From: Echinarachnius parma
Taxonomy: Eukaryota; Echinodermata; Echinoidea; Clypeasteroida; Echinarachniidae
Direction: 5' to 3'
Length of the DNA stretch: 64,000 nucleotides
NCBI GenBank assembly: GCA_037951105.1
Contig: JBAMJV010009027.1
Coordinates: 1 to 64,000, forward strand
The notes under the pieces were generated by a model, which saw nothing but the letters and a program-made list of their open reading frames with translations, searched no databases and was not told where the DNA came from. Within the stretch, counting starts at the first letter, position 1, and every line of letters begins with the position of its first letter. The position numbers and the translations under genes were made by a program. This document shows, in pieces, positions 1 through 12,261 of the stretch.

Positions 1-333
1 ACTTACATGTTTGAATGGTGAAGATGAATGCAAGAGCCAAACTGGAAAGAAGCTTGGTGCGTAGAGGCTCCATTTTGACCATGCTCGAATGACGACTGAT
101 CAATACTTCAGACGAAATTGTGATCGGGAAGTTTACTGATTGGGAGCAAGTGTTATGTCAAAACAATGCCGATGTGTTATCATTCGAGTTACTCGAATAG
201 TGTTGAGCCCAAAAAGAAAAGCACAATTCATTCGTTGGGCGATGTATCAAAACATGTTCTGTATCCGTTCAGGTTTAGCTCGATTGGAGATATAGGTTAT
301 GAAAAACTCTACTATGGGAGTATGGGCAGATTA

Positions 334-365
334 CCCCCCCCCCCCCCCCCCCCCCGTCTCTCAAC

Positions 366-398
<33 letters not shown>

Positions 399-420
399 TA
401 CATACACACTCACACTCACC
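334..420 (+). repeat. poly(C) joined to (CA)n
   Basis: About 22 C then CA/CG dinucleotides. One of some eighteen poly(C)/poly(G) tracts in the window. Confidence 0.95.
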
Positions 421-919
421 TGCACATCAATGGTGCTTATCCAAATGGTTGTTTTATAAAATGATCATGATGAGGCCGTTGGGTTCACCCCTCCCACACC
501 CTCCTCATTGTGACTCATACGCATATACAAATCCATGATGTATGCATGTTTTTGTTTTATGATTGAGCGTACGGAAATTAACCAACATGTGATCTACTGT
601 TATATTCCTGTCTGCCATCCTTCCTGTGTTTGTTAACGACCACGCAAATTGATTTAAAAAGCAATCAAAACAAATTAGTGGTCCCATATACCCCGGCCGG
701 TGGTTTTACTGACATGTACGCATCATAATATGGGCAATGGGCAAACATGATAAACCATAGAAACATCTTTTCTTTAGGGTAGCGGTGTTGTATAGCTATA
801 TTTTGTTGTGAGGAATTCTATATTTTAGAAAATTAGGGTATTGCAAACCTTTTCATTAGAAACTAACGTTTTAAAAGCGATCATGTGTATGCTCTACATT
901 ATCTCCAAACCTTTATAAT

Positions 920-1800
920 ATATACTGTTGGTCATAAAGTTGGATTTTTTTTTTTATAGATCAAACTTCATTCTTTTCCCCTATGTTTGCGCCTAATGAA
1001 CCATTGTAGACTAAACATAATGATTTAAAGGACTGTCCCTCTTTTACAAAACGTCTGAACAGTTTCCAGTTGACGGATGGGGATGAATGTAACACACACA
1101 AACAAATCAGATCGAACAGCCCTGTAATTTGGATTCTACGGATAAAAAACGAATGCGTCCCTCCATCAAACTATATATCGGCCAATAAAAGAGTTTAACT
1201 GATTTAGCATAATATTACAACAATATTGTACTTATTCTTATAAAGGTATTATTTTGTTTAATATTTGGTCATGCTATTATTATGTGTGTGTGGGTCACGT
1301 AGCTAGCACGGGTCACGTAGGGGTCACGCATAACGTTGTGGTACTTCGTGGAATCCGTGTACGAACTTCCTCACTGGGTGAATACACGTAAATGCACAAT
1401 TAACTGTTGGTTGTCGTTTTATTAGTTTTAGGTCTATAACTTCACGAAAAAGATATTTCAAGCCCTAATTTTGTCAGGCATGCTATTAAATGACATTTTC
1501 TTTCATATAAGACAATAACCTCGCAACTTTTGAAATTTGGCTTGCAAAAGAGGGAATGTCCCTTTAACAATGTTTCCAAACTACCGATATACAATACATG
1601 GTTGCATGAATTTGCATTAATTAATTTGGTATTTTGTTTTGAGCTTTGAAAGGCAGGACCTTTGATGATTGGCCCCTTTCCCTCTCCAAAGCGTATGTCC
1701 AGCAAGTCATCATTATGTGTCATGTTCTGTTGGCTGTACAATTTTCAACCAAAATTGGCACAGAGGCCTTCTAGGCCATACTCCGGTGGGAGTATTTCAG
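920..1800 (+). repeat. CATAAAGTTGGA repeat, copy 1
   Basis: ACTGTTGGTCATAAAGTTGG at 926 and the block AGGCAGGACCTTTGATGAT to GGCC-x-TACTCCGG (1650-1795) recur in order at 47290-47640. The break between is an insertion. The Tc1/mariner-like end is a guess. Confidence 0.6.
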
Positions 1801-2160
1801 GTGGGGGGTGTCCTGTATTATCATCCCCCCCTCCCCCCCCCCCCCCCCCCAATATTTGGGGTTCAAAAATATATAATAACATTACAATTAAGGAGCATTG
1901 CCCCTTCTCATAAATGGAAGTTGTTACTATAGTCTTCTTTAAACCACTTTTTGATAATGCTAAACTGCCTAAATCCAATATCTTCCGGGGCTGCGCCCCT
2001 GGATCCCCATTAAGGTTATTTGACCCAGTCCCGGCTCTGTACGCATTGAATAGTTTTATTCAGGACTTCTCTCTTGTACACTTTCAGGCGATACTGGCCC
2101 ACTGTGCGTCTGCGCTTCGCTCACTAAAATTGAGCTAACTATTCAATAGTTAACTGTATT

Positions 2161-2695
2161 ACTGGATATTAAAAATCCCAAAGCTTCCGAGGGATCCGCC
2201 CCCTGGACCCCCAATAAGCTGTCCAATGTGGGTATCCCTTTGACCTTTTCTAATCAGGGTTCCATCAGGATGATGCAATTGACAGGATGTATATCTATCA
2301 GGCTAAAGTTCATCCATACTTGGACAAAGCCCTCCTCATAACATGATGCGCTTGCAATGTGCACTTAATAATCTTCCAATCTCTAAACAGCTAAATCGAA
2401 AGCTAATTAACTAAAGAATAGTTAACTCTATATTTACATATATATAGACAACATCTTTTTATCTGGATATTACAAATCCCAAAGTTTCCGGGGGCTCCGC
2501 CCCCTGGACCCCCAATAAGCTTCCCAATGTGGGGATCCCATGACTGATGCTATTCATGGCTCCATCATAATGCTTGCAATATATGCATATATAAGGCTAA
2601 AGTTCATCTTGGACAAAGCCCAGCTCATAACATGATGCTGGCAATGTGCACTTGATAATCTTCAAATTTCTAAACAGCTGAATTCAAAAGCTTTA
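2161..2695. repeat. Tandem duplication, ~300-bp unit, two copies
   Basis: 2161-2410 and 2462-2695 share AATCCCAAAG, CCGCCCCCTGGACCCCCAAT, AGGCTAAAGTTCATC and TTGGACAAAGCCC. A further partial copy of the start lies at 1978-2015. Confidence 0.75.
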
Positions 2696-2799
2696 GGGCC
2701 CACTACCCCCCCCCCCCCCCCCCCCCCTCATCCATAAAAACCCGGGCACGCTGCTGGGTTGTCGCTTCACTCCCTCGCCAGAGATGGTCAACATAACGA

Positions 2800-3020
2800 C
2801 TCATCCCCCAATGGCAAGAAGAATTCGACGCCCTTGGCCTGGACACTAGTGATATGTCATCTTAATGGATACGAGCCATAACATCCTTGACCGAACAACA
2901 TATGGAAGACAAAGGGTTCGTCGATTACGTGACGAGAAGCTCAAAGATTTCTTCATTCACAAAACGACTTGAGGTTGTGAAGGCCCAACGGTGGTATGGG
3001 TCGTACCCATTAAGATGTCA
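2800..3020 (+). pseudogene. Decayed coding fragment, copy 1 of an unrecognised protein
   Basis: With a stop in the middle it reads WQEEFDALGLDTSDMSS, then WIRAITSLTEQHMEDKGF and VDYVTRSSKISSFTKRLEVV. The second part is about 70% identical in protein to the fragment at 48845-49415. Two copies in repeat context suggest a transposon-encoded or retro-copied gene; family unknown. Confidence 0.5.
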
Positions 3021-3719
3021 TGACATTCGTGAACAAAATATGTCGATTTTGATTGTCATACCCGCTAATACACAGAGACAAAACATGCAGTATCAGTCTA
3101 TTTCTCAAGGTTGATTGATTCAATTTGTTTATTATGTAGTTCTATCTGCAGTGAAAACTCGAGATGATTTAAAACTGCCTCCAAAACGGGTTATTCAGGA
3201 TAAAACTTTCCACGTGGATATAAATTCGCATCCCTTTTCTGTTTATTTCCTTTTATTCCGGAAATGTTCTAGATTGTGTTTATTTGATACTTCCAACAAA
3301 AATGAACATCGAATATTTCAAGGGTCCTTGAAATTAACAAATATAACTGGACTTTTATCAAACATTATGCTTTCCAAAAGAACTGTTTAAACAATTTTAC
3401 AAAGAAACTAACGCTTTTCCATATAGTAAGGTCCAACTTACAGTTAAGTTCAACGTTGAATATATTTGTGAAAAACCCACCCCCCCCCCCCCCCCCGAGC
3501 TAAAAGCGAGACAAAAGAAAGAAGAGAAGATGAAGCAGGCAAAGATATACTACATGCCCTGATGCACATGAAAAGGGACAATTCGATTTCGATGTACATG
3601 ACGCCATTTATGGTCATTATCACTTAGCACGTACTGATTATTCGCAGTCGACATTTGATCTGTGTTGTTAGTGACATATATTTCCTTGTCCGGCTGGCAA
3701 TTTTTTTGTATCGGACTTA

Positions 3720-4130
3720 AAGGGATCTAGTTAACTTTGTTGAGATGTGCAAAAACTGATGAATGGTTGATGCAATGTATATTGTTGTTATCTCATATGT
3801 CCACATGGTACTTGTGTGAAAATTTCAAGTCAAATGGACAATGTATGGCCAAGTAATTGAGCGAAAATGCAAAGTGATATTGGGTGATATTCACCAACTC
3901 ACTGCATTCACTTTGTACAGGGATGAAAATCTCGCCCGGAGATTTTCTTTATCTGAATACTTCTATCATACATATCTTTGTAATGAAAGGGAAATTTGAA
4001 AAACCGAAAGCTGTCCCATGATTTTATTGTTAATACGAATACAACAAGGTATAAAGGAACCACTAGAATTAAAATTTTATTTTGAGGATTTGGACAATGT
4101 TACTAAGTCCCTTAATATTCATGTAAGTAC
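3720..4130 (+). repeat. Dispersed repeat family P, copy 1
   Basis: Shares in order ATATGTCCAC, GTGTGAA-x-ATTTCA, AAATGCAAAGTGATAT, CACTGACTTTGT-like, and TACGAATACAACAAGGTAT with the copies at 7200, 9455 and 30840. It ends in TTTGAGGATTTGGACAATGT, the same words that open the coding relic at 48845. Confidence 0.75.
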
Positions 4131-4315
4131 GTTGATTCATAATATTATGATTTATTATTTGTGATATGAAAATATTTCTAAAGTGATGATATGTTCAATT
4201 ACAATCATGATACTGCGGATTATGTTGGACTGCAGGTTAGAAACTGTGCTTTAATCAGCAAAGTTTTTCGGGGGTATTGTCATATCACTCCTGCGAATTA
4301 TATATCATGTATCTA

Positions 4316-5400
4316 GTGGCGTAATGAGCCAAAACTTTTAGGGGCAAAACAAAAATCCGCATCACCACCACGCAGTGGCGTAATGAGCAAAAACTTTTTG
4401 GGGGGCAGAACCAAATCCGTATCATCACCGCATATTGCGAGGGAGCGAAGCGACCAAGCCCGAAGCAGGGGCGGATCTAGCTTGTTTTTTTGCTAAGGGG
4501 GGGGGGGGGGTTGACCCAATGACGATGCGGAGCATCGTCCACGAGGCGCGAAGCGGCGATTTTTTTGCTATTTTGAACCCCCGTAAGTGATGTCTTTTTT
4601 TGCTAAGGGGTGGTTTGAACCAATGACGATGTGGAGCATCGTCCACGAGCCGCGAAGCGGCGATTTTTTTTGGCTATTTTGACCCCCCGTAAGTGATGTT
4701 TTCCACATCACAAATTTAACTTGGCAGCCCAAGTGGAGGGGTTTAAACCCCCTAACCCCCGCCCCCCCCCGTAGATCCGCCACTGCGAAGGATCGAAGCG
4801 ACTGAGCGGGGGGTGGGGTGGGAGGGGGTGTCCCCCTTCTCAGGGTAGGGAGCTTTTGCATTTTTGGACTTGAAACTGTGCAATCTGGTCCATACATGTA
4901 CCTGGAAAGGAAATTCTGACTTCATTTAGTATAATTGTGCGTTGTCCGGGGGGGGGGGGGGGGGGTACTCAGATTATAGTCGGGACGGGGTTGTGCGGCT
5001 GAGACATCCCAACCCTTACCCCACATCCAAGGGTCCTTTTGCTGTAAATAGGTACTCATGTGTATGGATTTTTTGTGAAAAAATGGACCCATGTCTGAGA
5101 TTTCCGAACTTTAAATATTACATTTTTTAGCTGTAATATAATACAATGGCCAATCATTTTGCATTTTTTGGATACATTTGTCAGTATTATTAGTGAACTG
5201 TACCATACTACAGGGGGCGGCGCCAGAGTATTTTCCTAGGGAGGGCGAAAGTGTAAAAAATTGAGGGTGCGGAAGCGACCGAGTGGGGGGAGGGCAATTT
5301 TTACACTAGAATGGAGCTATCTGGTGCATATCGGAGGTGAAATTCTCAATATTTCAAATGATTGAAAACAGTGAATAGTCTTCAATTATGATGCGGTAAT
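4316..5400 (+). repeat. AGCGAAGCGACC-word repeat cluster
   Basis: Two starts (AGTGGCGTAATGAGC at 4316 and 4375), then the hAT MITE, then GGGGTGTCCCCCTTCTC, CTTTTGCATTTTTGGACTTG and a poly(G) tract. It continues into a GCGCCAGAGTATTTTCC block before the satellite. Confidence 0.6.
4466..4785. mobile_element. hAT-like MITE with internal duplication
   Basis: Ends CAGGGGCGGATCTAG and TAGATCCGCCACTG fit hAT-type CAG...CTG termini; both flanks carry CGAAG. The interior contains two ~105-bp tandem units with CAATGACGATG and GAGCATCGTCCACGAG. It is nested in another repeat with 'AGCGAAGCGAC' words. Confidence 0.75.
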
Positions 5401-6365
5401 TTGCATAAATATTAATAATGCGAGCGAGCGGAGCGAGCTTAACAATTTTAGCAATTTCACAGCGAAAAAATTGCCATTTGTTTCAATATTATTGTATGGG
5501 TATGTTCGTTTTTATTACTTATGATACTGGCGTTATGAAGGGTAATATATAAACACTCGAGGTTGTGAAATATCATTTATGCGAGCGAGCGGGAGCCAGC
5601 TTGAAATTTTTAGCAATTTCACATCGGAACATTTTTTGTTCCAATATTATTGTATAGGTATCTTTGTTTTTACAATATGGCGTTTGAAGGGTAACATATA
5701 AACCACCCGAGGTTGTGAAATATCATGTATGCGAGCGAGCGGAGCGAGCGTTGAAAATTTTAGCAATTTCACAGCGGGGAAATTGTCATTTGTTTCAATA
5801 TTGTATGGGTATATCGTTTTATTACTTATGATATGGCGTTATATAACACCCGAGGTTGTGAAATATCATGTATGCGAGCGAGCGGAGCGAGCTTGAAAAT
5901 TTTAGCAATTTCCACATCGGAAAATTGTCGTTGTTTCAATATTGTATAGGTATATTCGTTTTATTACTTATGATATGGCGGTTTATATAACACCCGAGGT
6001 TGTGAAATATCATGTATGGCGAGCAGAGCGGAGCCGAGCTTGAAAATTTTAGCAATTTCACAGCGGAAAATTGTCATTTGTTTCAATATTGTATGGGTAT
6101 ATTCGTTTTATTACTTATGATATGGCGTTATATAACACCCTCGAGGTTGTGAAATATCATGTATGCGAGCGAGCGGAGCGAGCTTGAAAATTTTAGCAAT
6201 TCACATCGGAAAAATTGTCGTTTGTTTCAATATTGTATAGGTATATATATTCGTTTTATACTTATGATATGGCGTTATATTAACACCCGAGGTTGTGAAA
6301 TATCATGTATGCGAGCGAGCGGAGCGAGCTTGAAAATTGTAGCAATTTCACATCGGAAATCCCAA
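5395..6365. repeat. Satellite array, ~146-bp unit, about 6.5 copies
   Basis: GAGGTTGTGAAATATCAT recurs at 5559, 5709, 5852, 5996, 6143 and 6289 (steps 143-150). Each unit then has GCGAGCGAGCGGAGCGAGC, TTTAGCAATTTCACA and TTGTTTCAATATTGTAT. It sits inside an 'AGCGAAGCGAC'-type repeat and is absent from the inverted relative at 26330-26870. Confidence 0.9.
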
Positions 6366-6589
6366 ATCCCGGAACAATGAGGGGAGAAAAGAGGGGAAAG
6401 GAATAAATGGATTTTTAAAAATGAAAATGGGACTAAGGACTATGTCTAAGGATCTTTTCTTGTAAAATTCACCCTTCCCAGCGGCACATCCCCGTATACC
6501 CCATATACGTGAGTACCCCCCCCCCCCCCCCCCCCGCCCCCGGGGTGCGTTATTGTGTCATCCATCGTCATGATATCTTAACAGAAGAG

Positions 6590-7025
6590 GTTATGATTGA
6601 TTCGTGAAGAAAAACAAAAATGCACCCCCAAAATAATATTCGCAAAGTGACATATTAAGTTCAAACAGTGCATCAAAAGCATTATTTTATGACAAAACAT
6701 GAACATTGTATTCCAGACGTATACAAAACCGATTCCCGAGGGAGCGAAACGATAACCGAGAGGGGGAAGGGTGATGGAGGGTGTGATGGTAGGTGGGTGC
6801 ACGGTAAAGGTGCTTTTGCAATGTTTTAATTGAAATTATGCAATCTGGTGCATACTTGGGAAGGAAATTTGACTTGACATGAAGTAAGATCTGAGTTTTC
6901 TTGTATAAAGAAATACTCTTTTCTTTCAATCACTTTTATCGAATTAGATAAAAGCCATGATTTGAATTTATTTGGGGGGTCAAGCGCCCCCCCCCCCCCC
7001 CCATGACCCCCCACCAGTACGCCAG
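6590..7025 (+). repeat. AATTATGCAATCTGGTGCAT repeat
   Basis: Its reverse complement is at 26330-26600. A poly(C) tract and CCACCAGTACGCCAGTGCC close the block. Confidence 0.65.
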
Positions 7026-7199
7026 TGCCACCACGTATAACGTAATGGCATGGTTTCCAACTTTGTGACTGGGACTTTGAGAGGGAGCGATATGATATAA
7101 ATCATGTTACGCATCTTTCTATGGCGATTATTTGTATGATGTTTTTATTCCTGTATTAATAGTAGGCCTATATTGCTCCCTTGTAAGCGCGAATGCACG

Positions 7200-7510
7200 A
7201 GCGTCGATCTATAGTTAGTGTGCTGACATATAAAATTGATAAATAGTGATCTGATATGTCACTGGGTAATGTGTGAACATTTCACGTTGAATGAATGCTA
7301 TAATTATTGCCGAGTAATAAGCAAAATGCAAGGTGATATTTGCTAATTCATTACACTGACTTTCTACACAGTTATGACTATCCAGTGGATAGTTAAAAAT
7401 CCTAACACTTCAATTTTAAATATTTTTCAAACGAAATGGAAATTCGAAAAAAATAAAACCTGTACTTCTATTGGTAATACGAATACAACAAGGTATATTT
7501 TTCATTATAT
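7200..7510 (+). repeat. Dispersed repeat family P, copy 2
   Basis: Carries the AAATGCAAGGTGATATT and TACGAATACAACAAGGTAT blocks in the family order. It directly precedes a copy of the hairpin element. Confidence 0.7.
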
Positions 7511-8600
7511 CCCTTCTATGAATATTCATGAGTATTCTAGAAACGTGATTGGTCAATTGGGGCTCTCACAATAAAGATTATTTCCACTATAAATCTGAAA
7601 TCGGGGAATATGTTTTACTATTTTTGCCGATACCAGGAAAATAACGTTATAGATCATATTGCCCATAGAGATGCGTGTAATAACAGCTTCTCTGCGAGCG
7701 GAGGTCTTGTTTTAGCTTGCGAAAGATTCTCGACGAGATTTCCCGAAGAGTAATTTAAAACGAAATACAGAATATTTTCACCCGTGAATATCAACAAGTT
7801 CCAAAAAATGTTCTAGAGATGCATTTCATGTATAACATAGCGGTTTTCGAAGTAAACAATTTCGAAAATGGTGCACATTTTGCATCGTTGTCCTTCCATG
7901 GTCGTGACAGTAATTCATTTCATTTAATTTCATTTCATGTAATGTATATAATGTGTACGAATAGCTATTTTCCCATTCAATTACACACGTGTGTATGTAA
8001 AGCGGGTTAATTATTCAATTGATGCGCACGTTTTGCATTTGTGTGCGCATGTGCGCATTAGTTGTTAATGCGCGTAACCATGAATGGAAAGATAGCGCAA
8101 TACGCGCTCTGTGCCAGGACTATTGCGCAAAGGGGGCCAGTGTCACAAACAGAACATAGTGCAGTGATGGTTCTATGATCAATGGTTTGTTTTCCTTTAT
8201 AATACTTCAGTTTAATTGAAATCATTTATTTAGATGATTATAATCATGCGAAAGATACAGAGCAAACAGAAGGGATATAAAACAAATATACCAAGCTTTT
8301 AGTTCAAAAGTATAGTGGAAATTATATATCTTCGGAGGGACTGGCATAGTTACTATTTTTGTCCTCGGGGCTTCGCCCCTCGGAAAAAATAGTTCTATGC
8401 CAGTCCCTCCTCAGATATATAATTCCACTATACTTTCTCACAGCTTGGTATATTTGTATATTATATCCTACATGAATGAAATCCTGTTCAGTGATTGGTC
8501 TACATAGCGTCATGACTGTGACCAAACATAGTAATGCCCATGGAGAAAAATGTGCTATGCGTGACGTCATTCATGGAATAGTAAATGCTATTCCATGAAT
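7505..8600 (+). repeat. ~1-kb hairpin element, copy 1
   Basis: From AATATTCATGAGTATTCTAG to the distal hairpin. Shares long near-identical stretches (GAATGGAAAGATAGCGCAAT, GCGAAAGATTCTCGACGAGA) with 8600-9450 and, inverted, with 24500-25500. No coding capacity beyond chance frames. Confidence 0.8.
8289..8450. repeat. Long hairpin, arms ~75 bp, apex GGGGCTTCGCCCC
   Basis: TATACCAAGC ... GCTTGGTATA brackets near-complementary arms (AGTATAGTGG, GGGACTGGCATAG) with apex CTCGGGGCTTCGCCCCTCGG. A few mismatches and one short bulge. Confidence 0.9.
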
Positions 8601-9450
8601 GACGTCATCATGGTCATAGACGCTGGGTGATCATATTGAGCCCATAGAGATGCGTGTTATAAAACTTCCCTGCGAGAAGAGATCTTGTTTTTGCTTGCGA
8701 AAGATGCTCGACGAGATTTCTCAAAGAGTTATTTAAAAAGAAATACAGCATATTTTCACCTGTGAATATCAATAAGTTCCAAAGAATATTCTAGAGATGC
8801 ATTTCATGTAAGGCCTATAACGTAGCGGTATTCGAATTTAAAAATTACGACAATGGTGCACATTGTGCATCGTTGTCCTTCTGTGGTCGTGACATAATTC
8901 GTCATTTAACAATCGGCCGCGGTGTGCACTGCACTAGCTGTATGTGTAATGTACGAATAACTATTTTCTCCATACAATTACACGTGCGTACTGTAAAGCA
9001 GGTTAATTATTCACTTTGATGCGCGCGTTTTGCATTTGGGTGCGCATTAGTTGTTAAGGGCGCGTAACCATGAATGGAAAGATAGCGCAATACGCGCTCT
9101 GCGCTAGGACTATTGCGCAAAGGGGGTCAGTGTCACAAACAGAACATAGTCAGTGCAGTGATGGTTCCATGATCAATGTTTTGTTTTTCTTTATATTTTT
9201 CTTTAATTTAATTGAAATAATACATTTTTGCGATGATTATGATTATGCGAAGGATATAAAACAAATATATCATGCACTATTTCGAGCCACTAGTGAAATT
9301 ATGGATTCCTCGGTGACAGAAAAAGCACTATGTTCTTCGGGTCTACGACCCTCAGAACATAGTGCTTTTCCTGTCACCTCGGAATCCATAATTTCAACTA
9401 GAGGCTCTCAGTGCATGGTATATTTGTTTACTATATTTCTAGTGAATTTG
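8600..9450 (+). repeat. ~0.85-kb hairpin element, copy 2 (tandem)
   Basis: Tandem relative of 7505-8600 with the same flank words but a different hairpin sequence (9271-9417). The two copies are separated by a short palindrome (ATTCATGGAATAG ... CTATTCCATGAAT) around 8569-8600. Confidence 0.8.
9271..9417. repeat. Long hairpin of different sequence, apex GGGTCTACGACCC
   Basis: CATGCAC ... GTGCATG brackets arms containing AAATTATGGATTCC, GGTGACAG and AAAGCACTATGTTCT. Position in the element matches the hairpin at 8289, but the arm sequence does not, apart from near the apex. Confidence 0.9.
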
Positions 9451-9454
9451 TGTG

Positions 9455-9800
9455 GATTTGGACAATGTTACTAGATCCGTTTGACATGACTGTGTAAGAA
9501 CTGGCGAATGGTGTATAAAATGTGTATTTCTGTGATTTGAAATGTCCACTGAGTGATGTGTGAACATTTCAGAGCAAATGAATGACCAAGTAATGAACGA
9601 CAGAATGCAAAGTGATATTATCTTTACTCATTGCACTGACTTTGTGCATATTTATAACTTGTTGGTGTATAATTAAGAATCCGAACTCTTCACTCGTAAA
9701 TATCTTTCAAACGAAATGGAAATTCGACAAACCAAAACCTGATCCATGCTTCTATTGGTAATACGAATACAACAAGGTATGATATAACCACTAAAGCGAT
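9455..9800 (+). repeat. Dispersed repeat family P, copy 3
   Basis: Begins with ATTTGGACAATGTTACTAGA and runs to TACGAATACAACAAGGTAT. It follows the second hairpin element. Confidence 0.7.
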
Positions 9801-10201
9801 TGCCTCCAAATTCAATAACGTATGAACTGTATAGAATTCTTTTCAATATATGGTATTTATTACTACAGCCACTGGCGCCCAACGAACGGGAGCTCTATCA
9901 TTTGTATAAATAGTTTCATGCTTCAGACGATTACCCATGCATGTCATGGAATTAAAAAGTCGCGATCGTCATTCCTCTCGTATAATGATTGCTATATTAC
10001 ATTGTGAGATATGTTAATATAATGACAATTGATATTCTGTGTGTGTGTGTGTGTGTTTTTTTATATTTTTATATAAAGAACCGGAAGGTTTTTGCATTAT
10101 GACTTTTGATTTGAATATCTATCATCACAGAAAAACAAAAGTGATTCGAACATGACTGAGCCCATGGAAAAGGGGAATAACTGCCCCCTTCGTACACGGA
10201 G

Positions 10202-10309
10202 CCCTCCCCCGCATCTGTTGCAACCCCCGCCTACACCGGCCCTGCACCCCAGCAAGGCTATGTTCATGTCACCAGGAGGGGTGACGCCCAGCAAGGATAT
10301 GTGATTCAG
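10202..10309 (+). CDS. CD20-like gene: N-terminal cytoplasmic exon
   Basis: Open stretch ending GYVIQ before donor CAG|GTAAGT. It reads PSPASVATPAYTG then PAPQQGYV, a Pro/Gln-rich tail typical of MS4A-type N-termini. An in-frame stop at about 10178 forces the exon to start after it; the only AG in range ends at 10201. Exon start is therefore by elimination. A second frame has ATG (10152) but stops before the donor. Confidence 0.55.
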
Positions 10310-10355
10310 GTAAGTTTGGTTGTTCTTATTGACGTTGAATTGTTGCTAGCTGTTA

Positions 10356-10482
10356 TTGTTTTTTGTTGTTGTTGTTGTAGTAGTTGTTGTTGTTGTGGCT
10401 GTTGTTACTGCTGTTATTTTTGCTGCTGATGTTGTTGTTGTTGTTGCTGCTGATGTTGTTGCTGCTGTTGTTGGTGTTGTAT
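10356..10482 (+). repeat. Imperfect (GTT/GCT)n run
   Basis: TTGTTG and GCTGTTG units just after the N-terminal exon's donor. Confidence 0.9.
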
Positions 10483-10865
10483 AAATAACTCAAATTCCAG
10501 ATAAGTGTATGGTTTGGTATAATGTATTATTACTGTAATTATTGTAATCATTATTACTATTAGTATCATCGTCACCATCGTCATTATAAAAACATATGCA
10601 ATAGCATAACATGAACAACAATATTACATAGTCACGATGAGAGGATCTTAAAGTAGGCCTATGTAGGTCAAATTTTATAAGATTTATTCTAAAGATGCAC
10701 AATGTTACGAATACAATTATTCAAGCTCACTATGAGCTACAATATGAGGGAAATATTTATAGATAAAATACATTGTAATTGAACAACAGTCGTAATAATT
10801 ATAAAAGTGGAACTATAATCAACTGAATTAATTAAATTAACCTGGGCATTTGGTCGATCCAACAG

Positions 10866-11078
10866 AATGTGCCTGTCCCGGCTAAGATGGGATTATGTGG
10901 TGGTCGATCTGACAGGTTCAAACACAGAGTCGGTGTGACCACGGGCATCATCCACCTCGTAGTTGCCTTCTTCACCATTGTCCTCTCTGCGTTCACCATT
11001 GTCATGATCGATGAAGCCGATGGCAGCGATTTCTATGGAATAGGTGCTGCCATTACTGTGATTGGTGGGGCCGTCGTG
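10866..11078 (+). CDS. CD20-like gene: TM1 and start of TM2
   Basis: 213 bp, phase 0-0, between GATCCAACAG and GTAAGC. It carries a Cys/Arg-rich start (MGLCGGRSDRF), TM1 (GIIHLVVAFFTIVLSAFTIV), an acidic loop (DEADGSDF) and the start of TM2 (YGIGAAITVIGGAVV). Confidence 0.8.
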
Positions 11079-11195
11079 GTAAGCTAACATGATACTATTA
11101 TGATTGTTGCTATTTTCCTTATCATTATTACTAGTAGTATTATTAATTAGTATTATTATTATAATTAGTATTATTATTTTGTTGTAGCATTATCA

Positions 11196-11238
11196 TAAGT
11201 TTTAGTAGTAGTAGTAGTAGTAGTAGTATACTAGTAGC

Positions 11239-11281
<43 letters not shown>

Positions 11282-11282
11282 C

Positions 11283-11367
<85 letters not shown>

Positions 11368-11370
11368 AAA
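11196..11370 (+). repeat. (AGT)n microsatellite
   Basis: About 55 AGT units with a few breaks, in the intron after the TM1 exon. Confidence 0.95.
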
Positions 11371-12261
11371 TAGTAGTACCCAGCTAGCCACCTGAAGTTG
11401 GGCCGATGTCGGAATTTGGTTGTCGGATGTCGGCATATCGCTGTTGGCTCGAGGTTAAAATGTCCGCCAGCCCAACATCGTCACGATGTCATTTTTGTGA
11501 TATATTGGCATAACGTCATTTTCCGACAATGGCCCAACATCATGTCATGAGATGATATGAAAAATGATCATCACTCCCGTCTTAATGTTGTTTTCATGTA
11601 ATGTATTTGTGTGCATAGATGGGAGCATTCGGTCTGATTGGATATCATAATAGAGTGTCATAGCGTGACCGGACCAATAAAGGAGGTGGGCAAACGAATT
11701 AGTGGGGACGCACCTTATGTATCTCTTTATTTCTACACAATACTTTCAGGCACGTTATTGTTAATATTGTTTTTGGCAAATTATTGGGGGGGGGGGGGGG
11801 GGGGAGGGAAGTGCCCCACATAGCTACTCCAGTGTTATAATAATGGTGATTATGACACTGACAATATAATATATACATTACCGTCACTAGGTATGCCCAC
11901 GATGCAAATAATGATAACAATATAACTTACAGTATAAATACTAATAATGATTTACTTTATGTACGAAGCGAACATTGCAAAAGAACACCTAATGAACAAA
12001 AGTGACTGTTTAAAGGTACACTTGAATAATTGATGCTTCCCGAAATGCCCCTTGACTCTTAATTGATTGACTATAATTCGATTCGAAAAGTCAGTGAATA
12101 AAACCAAGGAGTTACTCCTTGATAAAACATGAAAAATGAGAATAATTCCGTTTCGAATGATCTCAAAATTGTAAAATTTGATTTAAAAATAATATCGTCT
12201 GGCCAGGCGATATCTTGACTCTTAACAAAAATACACTTATACACTTCTTTTCAAAAAAAAA

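Noticed and set aside
8322-8570. 82-codon minus-strand open frame
   Set aside because: It is spanned by the long hairpin and its flanks; its partner copy carries different arms, so no protein is conserved.
10152-10305. ATG-initiated first coding exon of the CD20-like gene
   Set aside because: This frame stops (TGA) before the donor and does not continue into the TM1 exon; another frame does.
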